From the NCBI GenBank assembly GCA_024644515.1, contig JAHEHN010000017.1, positions 1 to 32,116 on the forward strand: a stretch of DNA of 32,116 nt, in the 5' to 3' direction. The notes under the pieces were generated by a model that did not search any database, was not told where the DNA came from, and saw only the letters and a program-made list of their open reading frames with translations. Source of the stretch: Gammaproteobacteria bacterium (GTDB taxonomy: Bacteria > Pseudomonadota > Gammaproteobacteria > Pseudomonadales > Pseudohongiellaceae). Position numbers and translations under genes: made by a program. This document shows, one piece after another, positions 22,671-31,075 of this stretch (its first letter is position 1; each line of letters opens with the position of its first letter).

Positions 22671-25145
22671 ATGACTATTTCCATACTCTTACCACTGAAA
22701 ATGCGATTGTCGGCTCTCCTGCTAACACTTTCTTCGCTTCTGGTACTGTCAACAGCTACCCCTGTTATGGCTCAGACTGAGGCTTATGACGCCATGGCCA
22801 GCGCAGAATCCCAATGGGACTTCATTAATACCTATTGCACCGAGTGCCATAATTTTGAGGATTATTCAGGTGGTCTGGATTTCACCACCATGTTTGTAGA
22901 AGAAGTCCCGGAAAATGCCCATGTTTGGGAAAAAGCCATCCAGAAACTCAGAGGCAGGATGATGCCGCCCCCTGGCCAGGAAAAACCCGGTGAAGAAGCA
23001 CGAATAAGCTTTGTTAACTGGCTCGAAGCCTACCTTGATGAGGCGGCCGAGAAGGACCCGGTTTATCACAGTCTTGCCATTCATCGACTAAACAGAAAAG
23101 AGTATGCCAATGCCATCAGGGATCTCACCGGCCTGGAAATCAAGCCCGCAGATATACTGCCTGAAGACAACTCTCTCGATGGTTTCGATAATATTGCAGA
23201 GGCACTGGATGTAACCCCGGCATTTATTAACCAATATGTTCTGGCAGCCCGCTCGGTAATGGAACAGGCGATTGGCGATAAATCCCCGGCTACCGGCAGT
23301 ACTACCTATTTCCCGGAAGAAGAGCTGCCTATTCGTATGCAGGGCGGAGGCTCTCAACAGCAGCATGTTGCAGGGCTCCCACTGGGTACACGAGGCGGTA
23401 TGTTGGTAGATCACTGGTTCCCGGCCGACGGTGAATATGCCGTCAATGTCGGTGACTTCAATCTCTATGCCTGGATGTTTAATATCGAGTTTGAAAACAC
23501 CATGATTGTGACCGTTGATGGTGAAAAGGTTTATCAGACTGTTCTGGGGGGCGATAAAGACCGCATTGCCCTGGACCTGGATCAGGCCGCGCCAATGGAT
23601 GACATCAATGGTCGCACCAAGAACATCCGTTTCTCTACTACAGCCGGACCACATAAAGTCGGAGTGACATTTATTCGTCGCACCTTTGCTGAATCCGATG
23701 ATCGCCTTGAACCCCCCATTCCAGGAACCCTTCAGGACCGAATCCTATCCATTCCTTCGGTAGAAATTCGTGGCCCTTTCAACCCCTCCGGACTGAGTAA
23801 TACCCCCAGCCGGGAAAAAATATTCTCCTGCTTCCCACAGAACAGCAGTGAAGGAGCTGAGTGTGCCACTCAAATAATTACTGAGTTTGCCACCCTGGCC
23901 TATCGCCGACCGGTCACAGAACAGGAAATGGGTCCCCTGCTGGCGTTTTATAATCAGGGTTTTAACATGGGCGGATTTGAGGAAGGCGTTCGAAGAGCGC
24001 TTACCCGAGCACTTGCCAGCCCAAATTTCCTCTACAGAATACAGAACGCACCGGAGAATCTTGCCCCTGGTGAGGTATACGAAATAGACGATCTCGAGCT
24101 TGCTACCCGCTTGTCCTTTTTCCTCTGGAGCAGTATCCCTGACCGCGAACTTCTTGATCTTGCCATCGCCGGTAAACTTTCTGATCCCGCAGTAATGAAC
24201 CAGCAAGTCGACCGCATGATTGAAGATCCGCGCTCGTTTACCCTCTCCTCTAATTTTGCCTATCAGTGGCTTGGGCTCTCCAAACTGGATGAGATCAATC
24301 CGGATGGTGGCGTTTACCCTTATGCCTTTGGCGCCGGGGATCTCAGGCCTGATTTCAAACAGGAGCTGGAGCTATTCATCGACGCGATTATTCGAGATGA
24401 CCACAGTGTCGTTGACCTGCTGGATGCAAAATTCAGTTTTCTTAATGAGCGTCTTGCGCTGCATTACGGCATCAACAGCGTTAAAGGAAATCGATTCCGA
24501 CGCGTTGAGCTGGAAGATTCAACGCGTTGGGGACTATTGGGTAAAGGCGGTATTTTAATGTCCTCTGCCTATCCGAATCGAACATCCCCGGTTTTGCGCG
24601 GCGCCTGGATATTGGAAAATATTATGGGCACTCCACCACCGGTACCACCCCCCAATGTTGAGGACCTGCCCGAAAATGAGACAGGCAAACCGGCAACAAC
24701 CGTGCGCGAAAGACTGGAACAGCATCGTGCCAATCCGACCTGTAATGCCTGCCATGCAGTAATGGACCCTCTGGGTTTTGCTCTGGAAAATTTCGACGCT
24801 GTAGGTCACTGGCGTGAGATTGATCGTTTCTCCAGAGATATGATTGATTCTTCGGGTGTTCTGCCAAGTGGTGCCGGCGTCAATGGACCCGATGACCTGC
24901 GCATGTCGCTCACCGAGGACCCGGCAATGTTTGCCCGGACTGTTACTACCCGTCTGATGACCTATGCGCTTGGCAGGCCGGTGGAAGCCGAGGATATGCC
25001 GCTGGTGCGAACGCTGGTAAGAAATGCTGCCGCTGAAGACTACCGTTTCTCTTCACTGATCAAGGGCATAGTTGCCAGCCAGGCATTCAGATTTAATGCC
25101 GTGCCGGATAGCGAAGACCATGACAATATGGTCGCGGAAAATTAA
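22671..25145 (+). CDS. Secreted c-type cytochrome with DUF1587/DUF1592/DUF1588/DUF1585 domains
   Basis: An 824-residue exported protein (signal peptide ending TPVMAQ). Domain order: a cytochrome-like haem site CTECH (C56), DUF1587 (HRLNRKEYANAIRDLTGLEI), a carbohydrate-binding-like beta domain (about residues 205-330), DUF1595 (TLAYRRPVTEQE...RALASPNFLYRIQ), DUF1592 (LATRLSFFLWSSIPDRELL), DUF1588 with a second CxxCH (CNACHAVMDPLGFALENFD, C691), and DUF1585. The architecture is abundant in Planctomycetes and occurs in marine gammaproteobacteria; its reaction is unknown. It is usually paired with a DUF1552 gene, absent here. The start is uncertain: ATGs at 22668, 22671 and 22701 are all in frame, none with a strong ribosome-binding site; all keep the signal peptide. 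Confidence 0.88.
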   Translation: MTISILLPLKMRLSALLLTLSSLLVLSTATPVMAQTEAYDAMASAESQWDFINTYCTECHNFEDYSGGLDFTTMFVEEVPENAHVWEKAIQKLRGRMMPPPGQEKPGEEARISFVNWLEAYLDEAAEKDPVYHSLAIHRLNRKEYANAIRDLTGLEIKPADILPEDNSLDGFDNIAEALDVTPAFINQYVLAARSVMEQAIGDKSPATGSTTYFPEEELPIRMQGGGSQQQHVAGLPLGTRGGMLVDHWFPADGEYAVNVGDFNLYAWMFNIEFENTMIVTVDGEKVYQTVLGGDKDRIALDLDQAAPMDDINGRTKNIRFSTTAGPHKVGVTFIRRTFAESDDRLEPPIPGTLQDRILSIPSVEIRGPFNPSGLSNTPSREKIFSCFPQNSSEGAECATQIITEFATLAYRRPVTEQEMGPLLAFYNQGFNMGGFEEGVRRALTRALASPNFLYRIQNAPENLAPGEVYEIDDLELATRLSFFLWSSIPDRELLDLAIAGKLSDPAVMNQQVDRMIEDPRSFTLSSNFAYQWLGLSKLDEINPDGGVYPYAFGAGDLRPDFKQELELFIDAIIRDDHSVVDLLDAKFSFLNERLALHYGINSVKGNRFRRVELEDSTRWGLLGKGGILMSSAYPNRTSPVLRGAWILENIMGTPPPVPPPNVEDLPENETGKPATTVRERLEQHRANPTCNACHAVMDPLGFALENFDAVGHWREIDRFSRDMIDSSGVLPSGAGVNGPDDLRMSLTEDPAMFARTVTTRLMTYALGRPVEAEDMPLVRTLVRNAAAEDYRFSSLIKGIVASQAFRFNAVPDSEDHDNMVAEN

Positions 25146-25177
25146 TACTGAAATTTTGAAAAATAGTTAAATGTAAT

Positions 25178-25206
25178 AAAAAAGCCGGCGTGGTGCCGGC
25201 TTTTTT
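25178..25206. terminator. Bidirectional rho-independent terminator
   Basis: AAAAAAGCCGGC (25178-25189), loop GTGGT, GCCGGCTTTTTT (25195-25206). It separates two convergent genes and has A/T runs on both sides, so it can end both transcripts. Confidence 0.92.
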
Positions 25207-25244
25207 ATTGCTGTAAAAGTGTTAACTTTTACCCCATCCGATAT

Positions 25245-26450
25245 TTATAAAACACCGGAAACAATAGTTTTAAATTCATCATCAGTGATGATGGTTTTCT
25301 TCTGGATACCCAGCGCCTTAACCTGCGTCAGAATTTCAGCTACCGCTTCATCGCTGTAATCACTGATGCCCATTCTTTCAAGGCTATAGGTGACGGAACG
25401 TTTGCCACTCTTCTTACCCAGCACAATGTCACCATGTCGACCAGTCAGGGCCGGATGGGTACCAAACATAGCCAGCGGTTCTTCCAGAACCAGATCAACA
25501 CCGATACCGGATTCACGAGTGAAATTACGCGAACCGCCCACAGGCTTGTTTGCCGCAATAGGAATATTACTTATTCTGGATACCAGATCGAAGAGTTCAG
25601 GAAACTTCTTCATGTCGTAATCCATCTTGATACCGTAAAGCACTTCCAGTGCCAGAACCAGCTCTTCCATGGCGGCATTACCGGTACGCTCTCCCAGTCC
25701 ATTGACGCATGAATGAACTACTGATGCGCCTACCTCTACAGCGGCCAGTTCAGTGGCAACACCCATACCAAAATCATTGTGGGTATGGATTTCTACTGGC
25801 AGGTTAGTCATCTTTTTGACTTTCTTCACCAGGTATTTGATCGCTTCTGGCAAGGCGCAACCCATAGTATCCACAACACCCACAGAATCCGGTGGACAGT
25901 TATCCATCACAGCATTCAACAGGTTTTCCAGGTCATTTTCGCGAGCTCGCGTCGTATCATAGGGAAAGAAAACCGTATGTAACCCATTGTCCTTGGCATA
26001 CTTGATAATCGGAGCTGACTTCTTGTAAACGTCTTCCCAGGTCCAGCCAAACTGGTATTTCAGTTTTGGGTAACCTATAGGTACTTCAATGATGACGCCA
26101 TCTGCACCACACTCAATGGCAGAATCAATGTCGCTCTCCATGGCACGGGCAAAAGTGTAAATCCTTGATTTCAGACCAAGAGAACAAATCTCCTTGATCG
26201 CTTTATAGTCATCAGGGGATACCGCAGGCATACCTGCTTCGATGCGGTCCACTCCTACTTCAGACATTTTTTCTGCTATGGCAATTTTGTCTTCCGGGCT
26301 GAAGACAACGCCTGGCGTTTGTTCGCCATCACGCAGAGTCGCATCATGGATTTCTACTTTTTCAGGAAGATCGAATGTTGATGTCACTTCATCAATCACG
26401 TTATAGGGGCTTACCCACCATTCACCTTCCTTAAAATATTCAGCTGTCAT
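25245..26450 (-). CDS. Homocitrate/isopropylmalate/citramalate synthase-family enzyme
   Basis: A 401-residue HMGL-like TIM-barrel acyl-CoA condensing enzyme. Catalytic motifs are intact: HDATLRDGEQTPG (R40, D41, Q44), IEAGMPA, HTHNDFGMG (H222 and H224 metal ligands, N225) and NGLGERTGNA. It stops after the barrel and a short helical part, lacking the LeuA regulatory domain, as in homocitrate synthase or NifV. Such enzymes join acetyl-CoA to a 2-oxo acid. The substrate is not readable from sequence, and no lysine, leucine or nitrogenase genes are near. It is divergent from the MetE-like gene over a 185-bp spacer with a palindrome, which suggests shared regulation and a common, unidentified pathway. 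Confidence 0.85.
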   Translation of the reverse strand: MTAEYFKEGEWWVSPYNVIDEVTSTFDLPEKVEIHDATLRDGEQTPGVVFSPEDKIAIAEKMSEVGVDRIEAGMPAVSPDDYKAIKEICSLGLKSRIYTFARAMESDIDSAIECGADGVIIEVPIGYPKLKYQFGWTWEDVYKKSAPIIKYAKDNGLHTVFFPYDTTRARENDLENLLNAVMDNCPPDSVGVVDTMGCALPEAIKYLVKKVKKMTNLPVEIHTHNDFGMGVATELAAVEVGASVVHSCVNGLGERTGNAAMEELVLALEVLYGIKMDYDMKKFPELFDLVSRISNIPIAANKPVGGSRNFTRESGIGVDLVLEEPLAMFGTHPALTGRHGDIVLGKKSGKRSVTYSLERMGISDYSDEAVAEILTQVKALGIQKKTIITDDEFKTIVSGVL

Positions 26451-26513
26451 GTTTACACCTTTGATTGTGGTCGGATTATCTTTCTCAACAAAAAACGGCG
26501 CCCAGAATAATGG

Positions 26514-26532
26514 TTGACCCCGTTACAGTCAA
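26514..26532. promoter_or_regulatory. Palindrome in the divergent promoter region
   Basis: TTGACCCCGTTACAGTCAA has 5-bp inverted arms (TTGAC/GTCAA) around nine bases, between the synthase and MetE-like genes. It could be an operator, for example for the nearby IclR protein; alternatively TTGAC is just a -35 element. For the plus-strand gene, TTGATC (26547-26552) and TATACC (26571-26576) at 18-bp spacing form a possible promoter. Confidence 0.3.
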
Positions 26533-26635
26533 TTATGAATGTCCATTTGATCATATTACATCCCAACAGATATACCTTATACAGTCTAATGGTTATAATC
26601 TTCTGCTTTGTTTTACTCTAGGGGAATACTAAATA

Positions 26636-27667
26636 ATGACTAAAATTCGCACAGCCCTTGTGGGCAGTTACGCTCAGCCTGAGTGGTTGATTGACAGGGA
26701 AGCACTACGCAATCGACTGCCAGCCCGTATTCTCACCGGGGATATGTGGAAAATTCCTGAAGAAGACCGCCAGGAAGCTATGGATGATGCTGTATTGAGC
26801 ATTCTGGATGACCAGGAACTGGCCGGCATTGATATTGTTACAGACGGCGAAGTGCGACGTGAAAGCTACTCAGCACCATTTGCCAATGCTCCCGAAGGAA
26901 TTGACCGCGAGCGTGTAGAAACCCTCATAGGACGGGCCGGCAAGCCAAACAAGGTTCCTCTGATTACTGGTCCATTAAAGTTGCTCAGACCAGTGCATGT
27001 TGAAGACGTCAAATTCCTAAGAGCTCACACCGATAAAACCGTAAAGATTACTATCCCCGGTCCATTCACCTTGTCTCAACTTGCCGTCAGCGAGTATTAC
27101 AAAACGCCGGAAGAAGTTGCCATGGCCTATGCCGAATGCCTCAATGAGGAAATCCATGCTCTATTTGAAGCTGGTGCAGATATCGTACAGTTTGATGAGC
27201 CCTACTTGCAGGCTCGCTATGACGATGCCAAGGAATATGGCGCAAGAGCAGTAAACCGGGCGCTGGAAGGCGTAAAAGGCACAACAGCCCTGCATGTATG
27301 CTTTGGTTATGCCGCAATGGTTTCTGAAAAATCCGGGGATGGTTATTCCTGCCTGCCACTGGTAAATGACATCAATGTTGACCAGGTTTCTATTGAGGCC
27401 GCTCAGCCAACATTGGATCTGGGTGCTGCCCTGAATGCCTTGTCCAGCAAAACCATTATGGTTGGAGTGTTGAATCTGGGGGATGAAACCCCGGAAACAG
27501 CAGAAATAGTTGCGGATCGTCTGCGTGCTGCGCTTGAATTTGTGCCGCCGGAAAGAATCATTGCCGCACCGGACTGCGGGCTTAAATATCTGCCCCGCGC
27601 GTCCGCTCGAGCCAAGTTGAAAGCTCTTGCTGCAGGTACTGCAATTGTTAATGCGGAACTGAGCTAA
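26636..27667 (+). CDS. MetE-core-like zinc methyltransferase (cobalamin-independent methionine synthase family)
   Basis: A 343-residue protein corresponding to the C-terminal half of MetE only. Zinc ligands are all present: H220 and C222 (ALHVCFGY), E254 (VSIEAAQ) and C314 (APDCGLK); VTDGEVRRESY and QFDEP (D187, E188) line the pocket. The N-terminal half of MetE is missing, as in core-MetE proteins and in epoxyalkane:coenzyme M transferase (XecA), which shares this fold and activates a thiol on zinc. So the substrate may be homocysteine, another thiol or a methylated metabolite. GGGG/AGGGGAA sits upstream of the ATG. Divergent from the synthase gene and next to an IclR regulator; I infer a catabolic rather than methionine-biosynthetic role, without proof. 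Confidence 0.85.
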   Translation: MTKIRTALVGSYAQPEWLIDREALRNRLPARILTGDMWKIPEEDRQEAMDDAVLSILDDQELAGIDIVTDGEVRRESYSAPFANAPEGIDRERVETLIGRAGKPNKVPLITGPLKLLRPVHVEDVKFLRAHTDKTVKITIPGPFTLSQLAVSEYYKTPEEVAMAYAECLNEEIHALFEAGADIVQFDEPYLQARYDDAKEYGARAVNRALEGVKGTTALHVCFGYAAMVSEKSGDGYSCLPLVNDINVDQVSIEAAQPTLDLGAALNALSSKTIMVGVLNLGDETPETAEIVADRLRAALEFVPPERIIAAPDCGLKYLPRASARAKLKALAAGTAIVNAELS

Positions 27668-27694
27668 TGACGTTACAAGTTAATAAAAAGATGA

Positions 27695-27740
27695 TTGCTT
27701 CCTGATCCCGGGAAGCAACCATAGTCTGAATTTTTTCTTG
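27695..27740 (+). terminator. Hairpin with delayed T-run, weak terminator
   Basis: TTGCTTCC (27695-27702) and GGAAGCAA (27711-27718) pair around TGATCCCG; TTTTTTCTT comes about 13 bases later. It lies between two convergent genes (MetE-like and iclR-type). Confidence 0.45.
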
Positions 27741-27771
27741 TGACTTGAAACTTGCGACTTGCGCCCGGATT

Positions 27772-28578
27772 TCAAGCCATAATTGAATGGGCCAGCATTG
27801 GACATCTTCGCAACTCAAATTCAATGTCTCTCGCGGCTTCCTGCAATTCCGGCACTATCTGATCTATCATTTCCTGCTCGGAGCAGCGGGCAGAGGCTGT
27901 AGAGCAGGAAATGGAGGCAATAATATTGTTATCTTCATTAAAAACTGGCACAGCAACAGACACCACGCCGAAATCCAGTTGACCATCCGTTGAAGAATAG
28001 CGGTTCTTCCTGACCTTGTTCAAAATACTTTTCATTTCTTTCTTTGTCGTTACTGTTTTTTCAGTCAATGCTTCCAGCGTAACTTCATTAAAATACTCTT
28101 CAACCTTCTCTTTATCTGCATAAGCCAGTAAAACACGCCCCGCCGACGTAGCATAGGCAGGAAACCGGGTCCCCACACCGGCGACTATTCGAGTCAGTTG
28201 TTTGGTAGAGACATAAGCCAGAAACAAGGCATCCAGCCCCGACAAGACCGCCAGCGCAACGCTGTTATCAGTTTTATCTCTTACTCTTTGCAATGAAGGT
28301 CTGACGACCTCCTCCAGATTCATGGATTCAATATAGGCAGTACCCAATTTAAAAACATGGGGACGCAGCAGAAATAACTTGTCTTTTTTCCCAACGTAGC
28401 CCAGGTGATGCAGGGTATTCAGGCAGCGGCGTACCACGGCAGGATTAAGGCCTGTCTGCACTGACAGTTCACTCAGGGTCATTTCCGGTTTTTCTCTGCT
28501 AAAAGCCGTTAATACCGCTAGGCCGCGGGCCAGAGAGTTGAGGTACTCGCCGTCATTCCTGGGATTTTTTTCTACCAT
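27772..28578 (-). CDS. IclR-family transcriptional regulator
   Basis: A 268-residue regulator. The winged helix-turn-helix is at about residues 13-75 (LARGLAVLTAF, MTLSELSVQTGLNPAVVRRCL, LHHLGYV), and the C-terminal GAF-like effector domain holds ALAVLSGLDALFLAYV, RFPAYATSAGRVLLAY and the conserved FGVVSVAVPVFN. It resembles the PcaR/PobR/CatR branch that senses aromatic acids. I start at ATG 28578 because AGGGGG lies 6-7 nt upstream; a TTG 51 bp earlier is less likely. It is convergent with the MetE-like gene and divergent from the DUF3237 gene; it could control either or both. Confidence 0.9.
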   Translation of the reverse strand: MVEKNPRNDGEYLNSLARGLAVLTAFSREKPEMTLSELSVQTGLNPAVVRRCLNTLHHLGYVGKKDKLFLLRPHVFKLGTAYIESMNLEEVVRPSLQRVRDKTDNSVALAVLSGLDALFLAYVSTKQLTRIVAGVGTRFPAYATSAGRVLLAYADKEKVEEYFNEVTLEALTEKTVTTKKEMKSILNKVRKNRYSSTDGQLDFGVVSVAVPVFNEDNNIIASISCSTASARCSEQEMIDQIVPELQEAARDIEFELRRCPMLAHSIMA

Positions 28579-28764
28579 TGCCTGCCCCCTCTTTCGTTCA
28601 ACAGATAATATCGCAAACTTTTCTGGCAAATTATTTCAGTTAATCCATCTGATGAGCGTGTTATTATTGGCTGATACTATAACACCAGCAAACTTCAACA
28701 GGGATGCCTGTAAAATAAAATAATTCCAGCTGATTCTCCTCAGGCAGATTCAAGAGCAACGACA

Positions 28765-29226
28765 GTGATAGAACCCAAGTTTGAATTTATATTTAGTGCT
28801 GAAGGTAAACTGGCAGCCCCTCTGCAATTTGGTGATACCTATGAGGGGCCAAGACGCATGATCCCCATCCTTGATGGCACTTTTAGCGGACCTGACATTC
28901 AAGGCACATTTGTTTCTGCGGGCGCTGCTGACTGGCAATTTACACGCCCCGATGGTGTCACCCAGGCTGAAGCGACCTATGCCATACAAACTGATGATGG
29001 CGTTTTCATTCAAATAGAGAATTATGGGCTGCGTTTTGGTCCAAAGGAGGTAATGGAGCGTCTGGCGGCCGGAGAGGACGTAGACCCCAATTCCTATTAT
29101 TTTAGAACCAATCCGCGCTTTAAAGCACCGGAAGGTAAATATGACTGGCTTAACAAGGGAATATTTATTGGGACAGGCGCCCGTTGTGCCAGTTCTATCA
29201 AGTTATGGTTTTTTAAAGTGACGTGA
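28765..29226 (+). CDS. DUF3237-family protein
   Basis: A 153-residue DUF3237 protein: it begins with the family strand PKFEFIFSAEGKLAAPLQFG, has RRMIPILDGTFSGPDIQG, ADWQFTRPDG, IQIENYGLRFGP and FRTNPRFKAPEGKYDWLNKGIFIGTG, ending in a short strand. The fold is a small beta-barrel; the family is often found in aromatic and xenobiotic-degradation neighbourhoods but its function is not known. It starts with GTG at 28765, the first possible start after an in-frame stop at 28711; the ribosome-binding site is weak. It is divergent from iclR and 47 bp ahead of the VOC gene, so is probably first in a two-gene transcript. Confidence 0.85.
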   Translation: MIEPKFEFIFSAEGKLAAPLQFGDTYEGPRRMIPILDGTFSGPDIQGTFVSAGAADWQFTRPDGVTQAEATYAIQTDDGVFIQIENYGLRFGPKEVMERLAAGEDVDPNSYYFRTNPRFKAPEGKYDWLNKGIFIGTGARCASSIKLWFFKVT

Positions 29227-29273
29227 TTACCACAGGCAGATGTTTGGTTTTGTATACTTAGAAGGAGAATCTG

Positions 29274-29678
29274 ATGCCCCTTAATCTGATGGAGCATTAT
29301 CTGGTACTAACTGATGATATCGATGCAACAAGGGATTTTTATCTGGATGTACTCGGACTTGAAGATGGATTCCGGCCAGAGCTGGGTTTTCCTGGTTACT
29401 GGCTTTATCTGAATACCACACCTGTATTGCATATTGCTGAGTGGCTTACCTATACAGCGCATTCCAATAAAATGGGCATCCCTGTCTCAACACGTAGTGA
29501 TAGTACCGGTGCATTTGATCACATTGCCTTTAATGGTACTGATCCGGATGAAACCATTACCTGTCTGGTAAAATACAGCATCCCCTATGAGCGCAACGAT
29601 GTACCCCATGCCGGCCTGGTTCAACTCTTTCTGAACGATCCCAATGGCATCAAGATAGAGCTGAATTTCGCCGTATAA
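29274..29678 (+). CDS. VOC-superfamily protein (glyoxalase/dioxygenase-like)
   Basis: A 134-residue single-module pair of the vicinal-oxygen-chelate fold. It opens LMEHYLVLTDDIDATRDFYLDVLGLEDG, holds AFDHIAFNGTD in the middle and ends NDPNGIKIELNF. The metal set H (MEHY), H (FDHIAF) and E (KIELNF) is present. An unusually good ribosome-binding site (AGAAGGAG, 5-6 nt from ATG) precedes it. It lies 47 bp downstream of the DUF3237 gene and is convergent with the SnoaL-like gene three bases away. The reaction is unknown; it is not closely similar to the VOC protein at 17915-18469 beyond the fold. Confidence 0.85.
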   Translation: MPLNLMEHYLVLTDDIDATRDFYLDVLGLEDGFRPELGFPGYWLYLNTTPVLHIAEWLTYTAHSNKMGIPVSTRSDSTGAFDHIAFNGTDPDETITCLVKYSIPYERNDVPHAGLVQLFLNDPNGIKIELNFAV

Positions 29679-29681
29679 ATC

Positions 29682-30119
29682 TCAGGTAGTAAATACTATT
29701 TTCCCGGTCTGGCGGGAAATTTTCCAGCCATCGGGTGTCAGAGCAAAGTCGATATAAAATTCACCTATAAATTGAGACGGATTTGCCTTCACGCCAAATT
29801 TTGCTTTCTCCGCATCTACCGGCGCCATAAACAATGTGGCATAGCAGATTCCTTTTGCTGTCGAATCATCAGCCACCTCAATGACTATATTGCTGATGAT
29901 ATGACGGGTGATTCTGTCATTGGGTCTGCCCTGAAACGCAGCAAGAATATTCTCTGTCCCACTGGTAAATTTCTCGGGATCCGTAGGCCGGGCAAAACTT
30001 GCATCCGGAGTAAACAGATCACAAAGCGAGACATAATCTCCGGCATCATTAAAATTTGAAAATTGATTAACCAATCGTGTGCAGGCTTGTTCTATAGACT
30101 GTATTTGATGAATCTCCAT
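29682..30119 (-). CDS. SnoaL-like/NTF2-fold protein
   Basis: A 145-residue cone-shaped alpha+beta fold (SnoaL_4 or nuclear transport factor 2-like). It begins with two helices (IEQACTRLVNQFSNFND, DYVSLCDLFTPDASFARP), continues with RHIISNIVIEVADDSTAKGICYATLF and ends with FIGEFYIDFALTPDGWKISRQTGKIVF, the usual final strand pair. Members include small polyketide cyclases, dehydratases, isomerases and dioxygenase beta subunits. An excellent ribosome-binding site (GAGGAGAAG) precedes the ATG. It is convergent with the VOC gene. No alpha subunit of a ring-hydroxylating dioxygenase is near, so it is probably a stand-alone enzyme or binding protein. Confidence 0.82.
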   Translation of the reverse strand: MEIHQIQSIEQACTRLVNQFSNFNDAGDYVSLCDLFTPDASFARPTDPEKFTSGTENILAAFQGRPNDRITRHIISNIVIEVADDSTAKGICYATLFMAPVDAEKAKFGVKANPSQFIGEFYIDFALTPDGWKISRQTGKIVFTT

Positions 30120-30258
30120 TAATACTTCTCCTCAATCAAGCTGCTATGTTTTACAGCTTTTACACTTTTTCTTTGACACATTGACTGCTAACCGCGTGAT
30201 GCCTGTTCAACAGGCTAACGCTTTTTTAGCCTCGGCCATTGCTATTAAATAACAGGCA

Positions 30259-31059
30259 CTAAACAAAAAACAAAAACAGTACTGCTCCAAGTATCAGGCG
30301 ATAGATAACAAAAGGTAAAAACCCCATTTGTTTTATCAACTTAAGAAATCCGTAAATACACAAGTAAGCAACAATACCTGAAATCAACATTCCATAGAAT
30401 AATTCGTTCCAGTTCACCATTTCCTGGGCAAGCAAATCAAGCGTCAATAGCAAAGCTGCCCCCAGAATAACCGGGATTGAAAGAAGAAATGAAAACCTAG
30501 AACTGCTGTCCCGATCCATGTTGCTAAATAAGGCTGCAGTCATAGTGATGCCTGATCTGGATGTTCCTGGAACCAAAGCCAAAATCTGCGCAAATCCGAT
30601 AAACAGGGCTACTTTCCAGGTCATGGTTGCCAGTGTTTGTCTCCCGGAGGATTGTTTATCTGCCAAAAACAGCATAATTCCAAAAAAGACAGTCGTTATG
30701 GCAATCACGTAAGTTTCACGCAAGTATAGATCCACATAGTCCTTCAGTAGAAACCCTACGACTATCACCGGAATGGTGGCAAGGATTAACTGCCATCCCA
30801 GCCTGCTTTCCATTGTGCTTTCTTGCCTGACGACATGAGCGAAGCATGCCCTGGAGATCGATAGCAGATCTTTTCTGAAATAAAACAGTACGGCTGAAAG
30901 CGTACCGAAATGTACAGCTACATCAAAAGCAAGGCCCTGATCATCCCAACCCAGTAAGGCCGAAGGTAGTATCAAATGAGCAGAACTGGAAATTGGTAGA
31001 AATTCGGTGAATCCCTGTAGCAACGCAAGAAAGGTTGCGCTAATTACATCAAAATCCAT
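30259..31059 (-). CDS. uppP: Undecaprenyl-diphosphate phosphatase UppP/BacA
   Basis: A 266-residue integral membrane enzyme that recycles the C55 lipid carrier of peptidoglycan synthesis by removing one phosphate at the periplasmic face; it also gives bacitracin tolerance. The BacA signature motifs are present: LQGFTEFLPISSSAHL (residues 14-29, catalytic E19) and VPGTSRSG (163-170), with eight or so hydrophobic helices. The length equals E. coli UppP (273). It lies 16 bp after the tsaB stop on the same strand, so the two are co-transcribed, although the ribosome-binding site is weak. Confidence 0.95.
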   Translation of the reverse strand: MDFDVISATFLALLQGFTEFLPISSSAHLILPSALLGWDDQGLAFDVAVHFGTLSAVLFYFRKDLLSISRACFAHVVRQESTMESRLGWQLILATIPVIVVGFLLKDYVDLYLRETYVIAITTVFFGIMLFLADKQSSGRQTLATMTWKVALFIGFAQILALVPGTSRSGITMTAALFSNMDRDSSSRFSFLLSIPVILGAALLLTLDLLAQEMVNWNELFYGMLISGIVAYLCIYGFLKLIKQMGFLPFVIYRLILGAVLFLFFV

Positions 31060-31075
31060 AGTCTTTAAAATCCAG

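Noticed and set aside
23088-23654. Long minus-strand reading frame (188 codons)
   Set aside because: It lies wholly inside the DUF1592-type gene, whose haem sites and domain motifs are convincing; the antisense frame has no recognisable motif or ribosome-binding site.
23745-24206. Minus-strand frame of 153 codons
   Set aside because: Also antisense to the same well-supported gene, and with cysteine/serine-rich composition typical of shadow frames.
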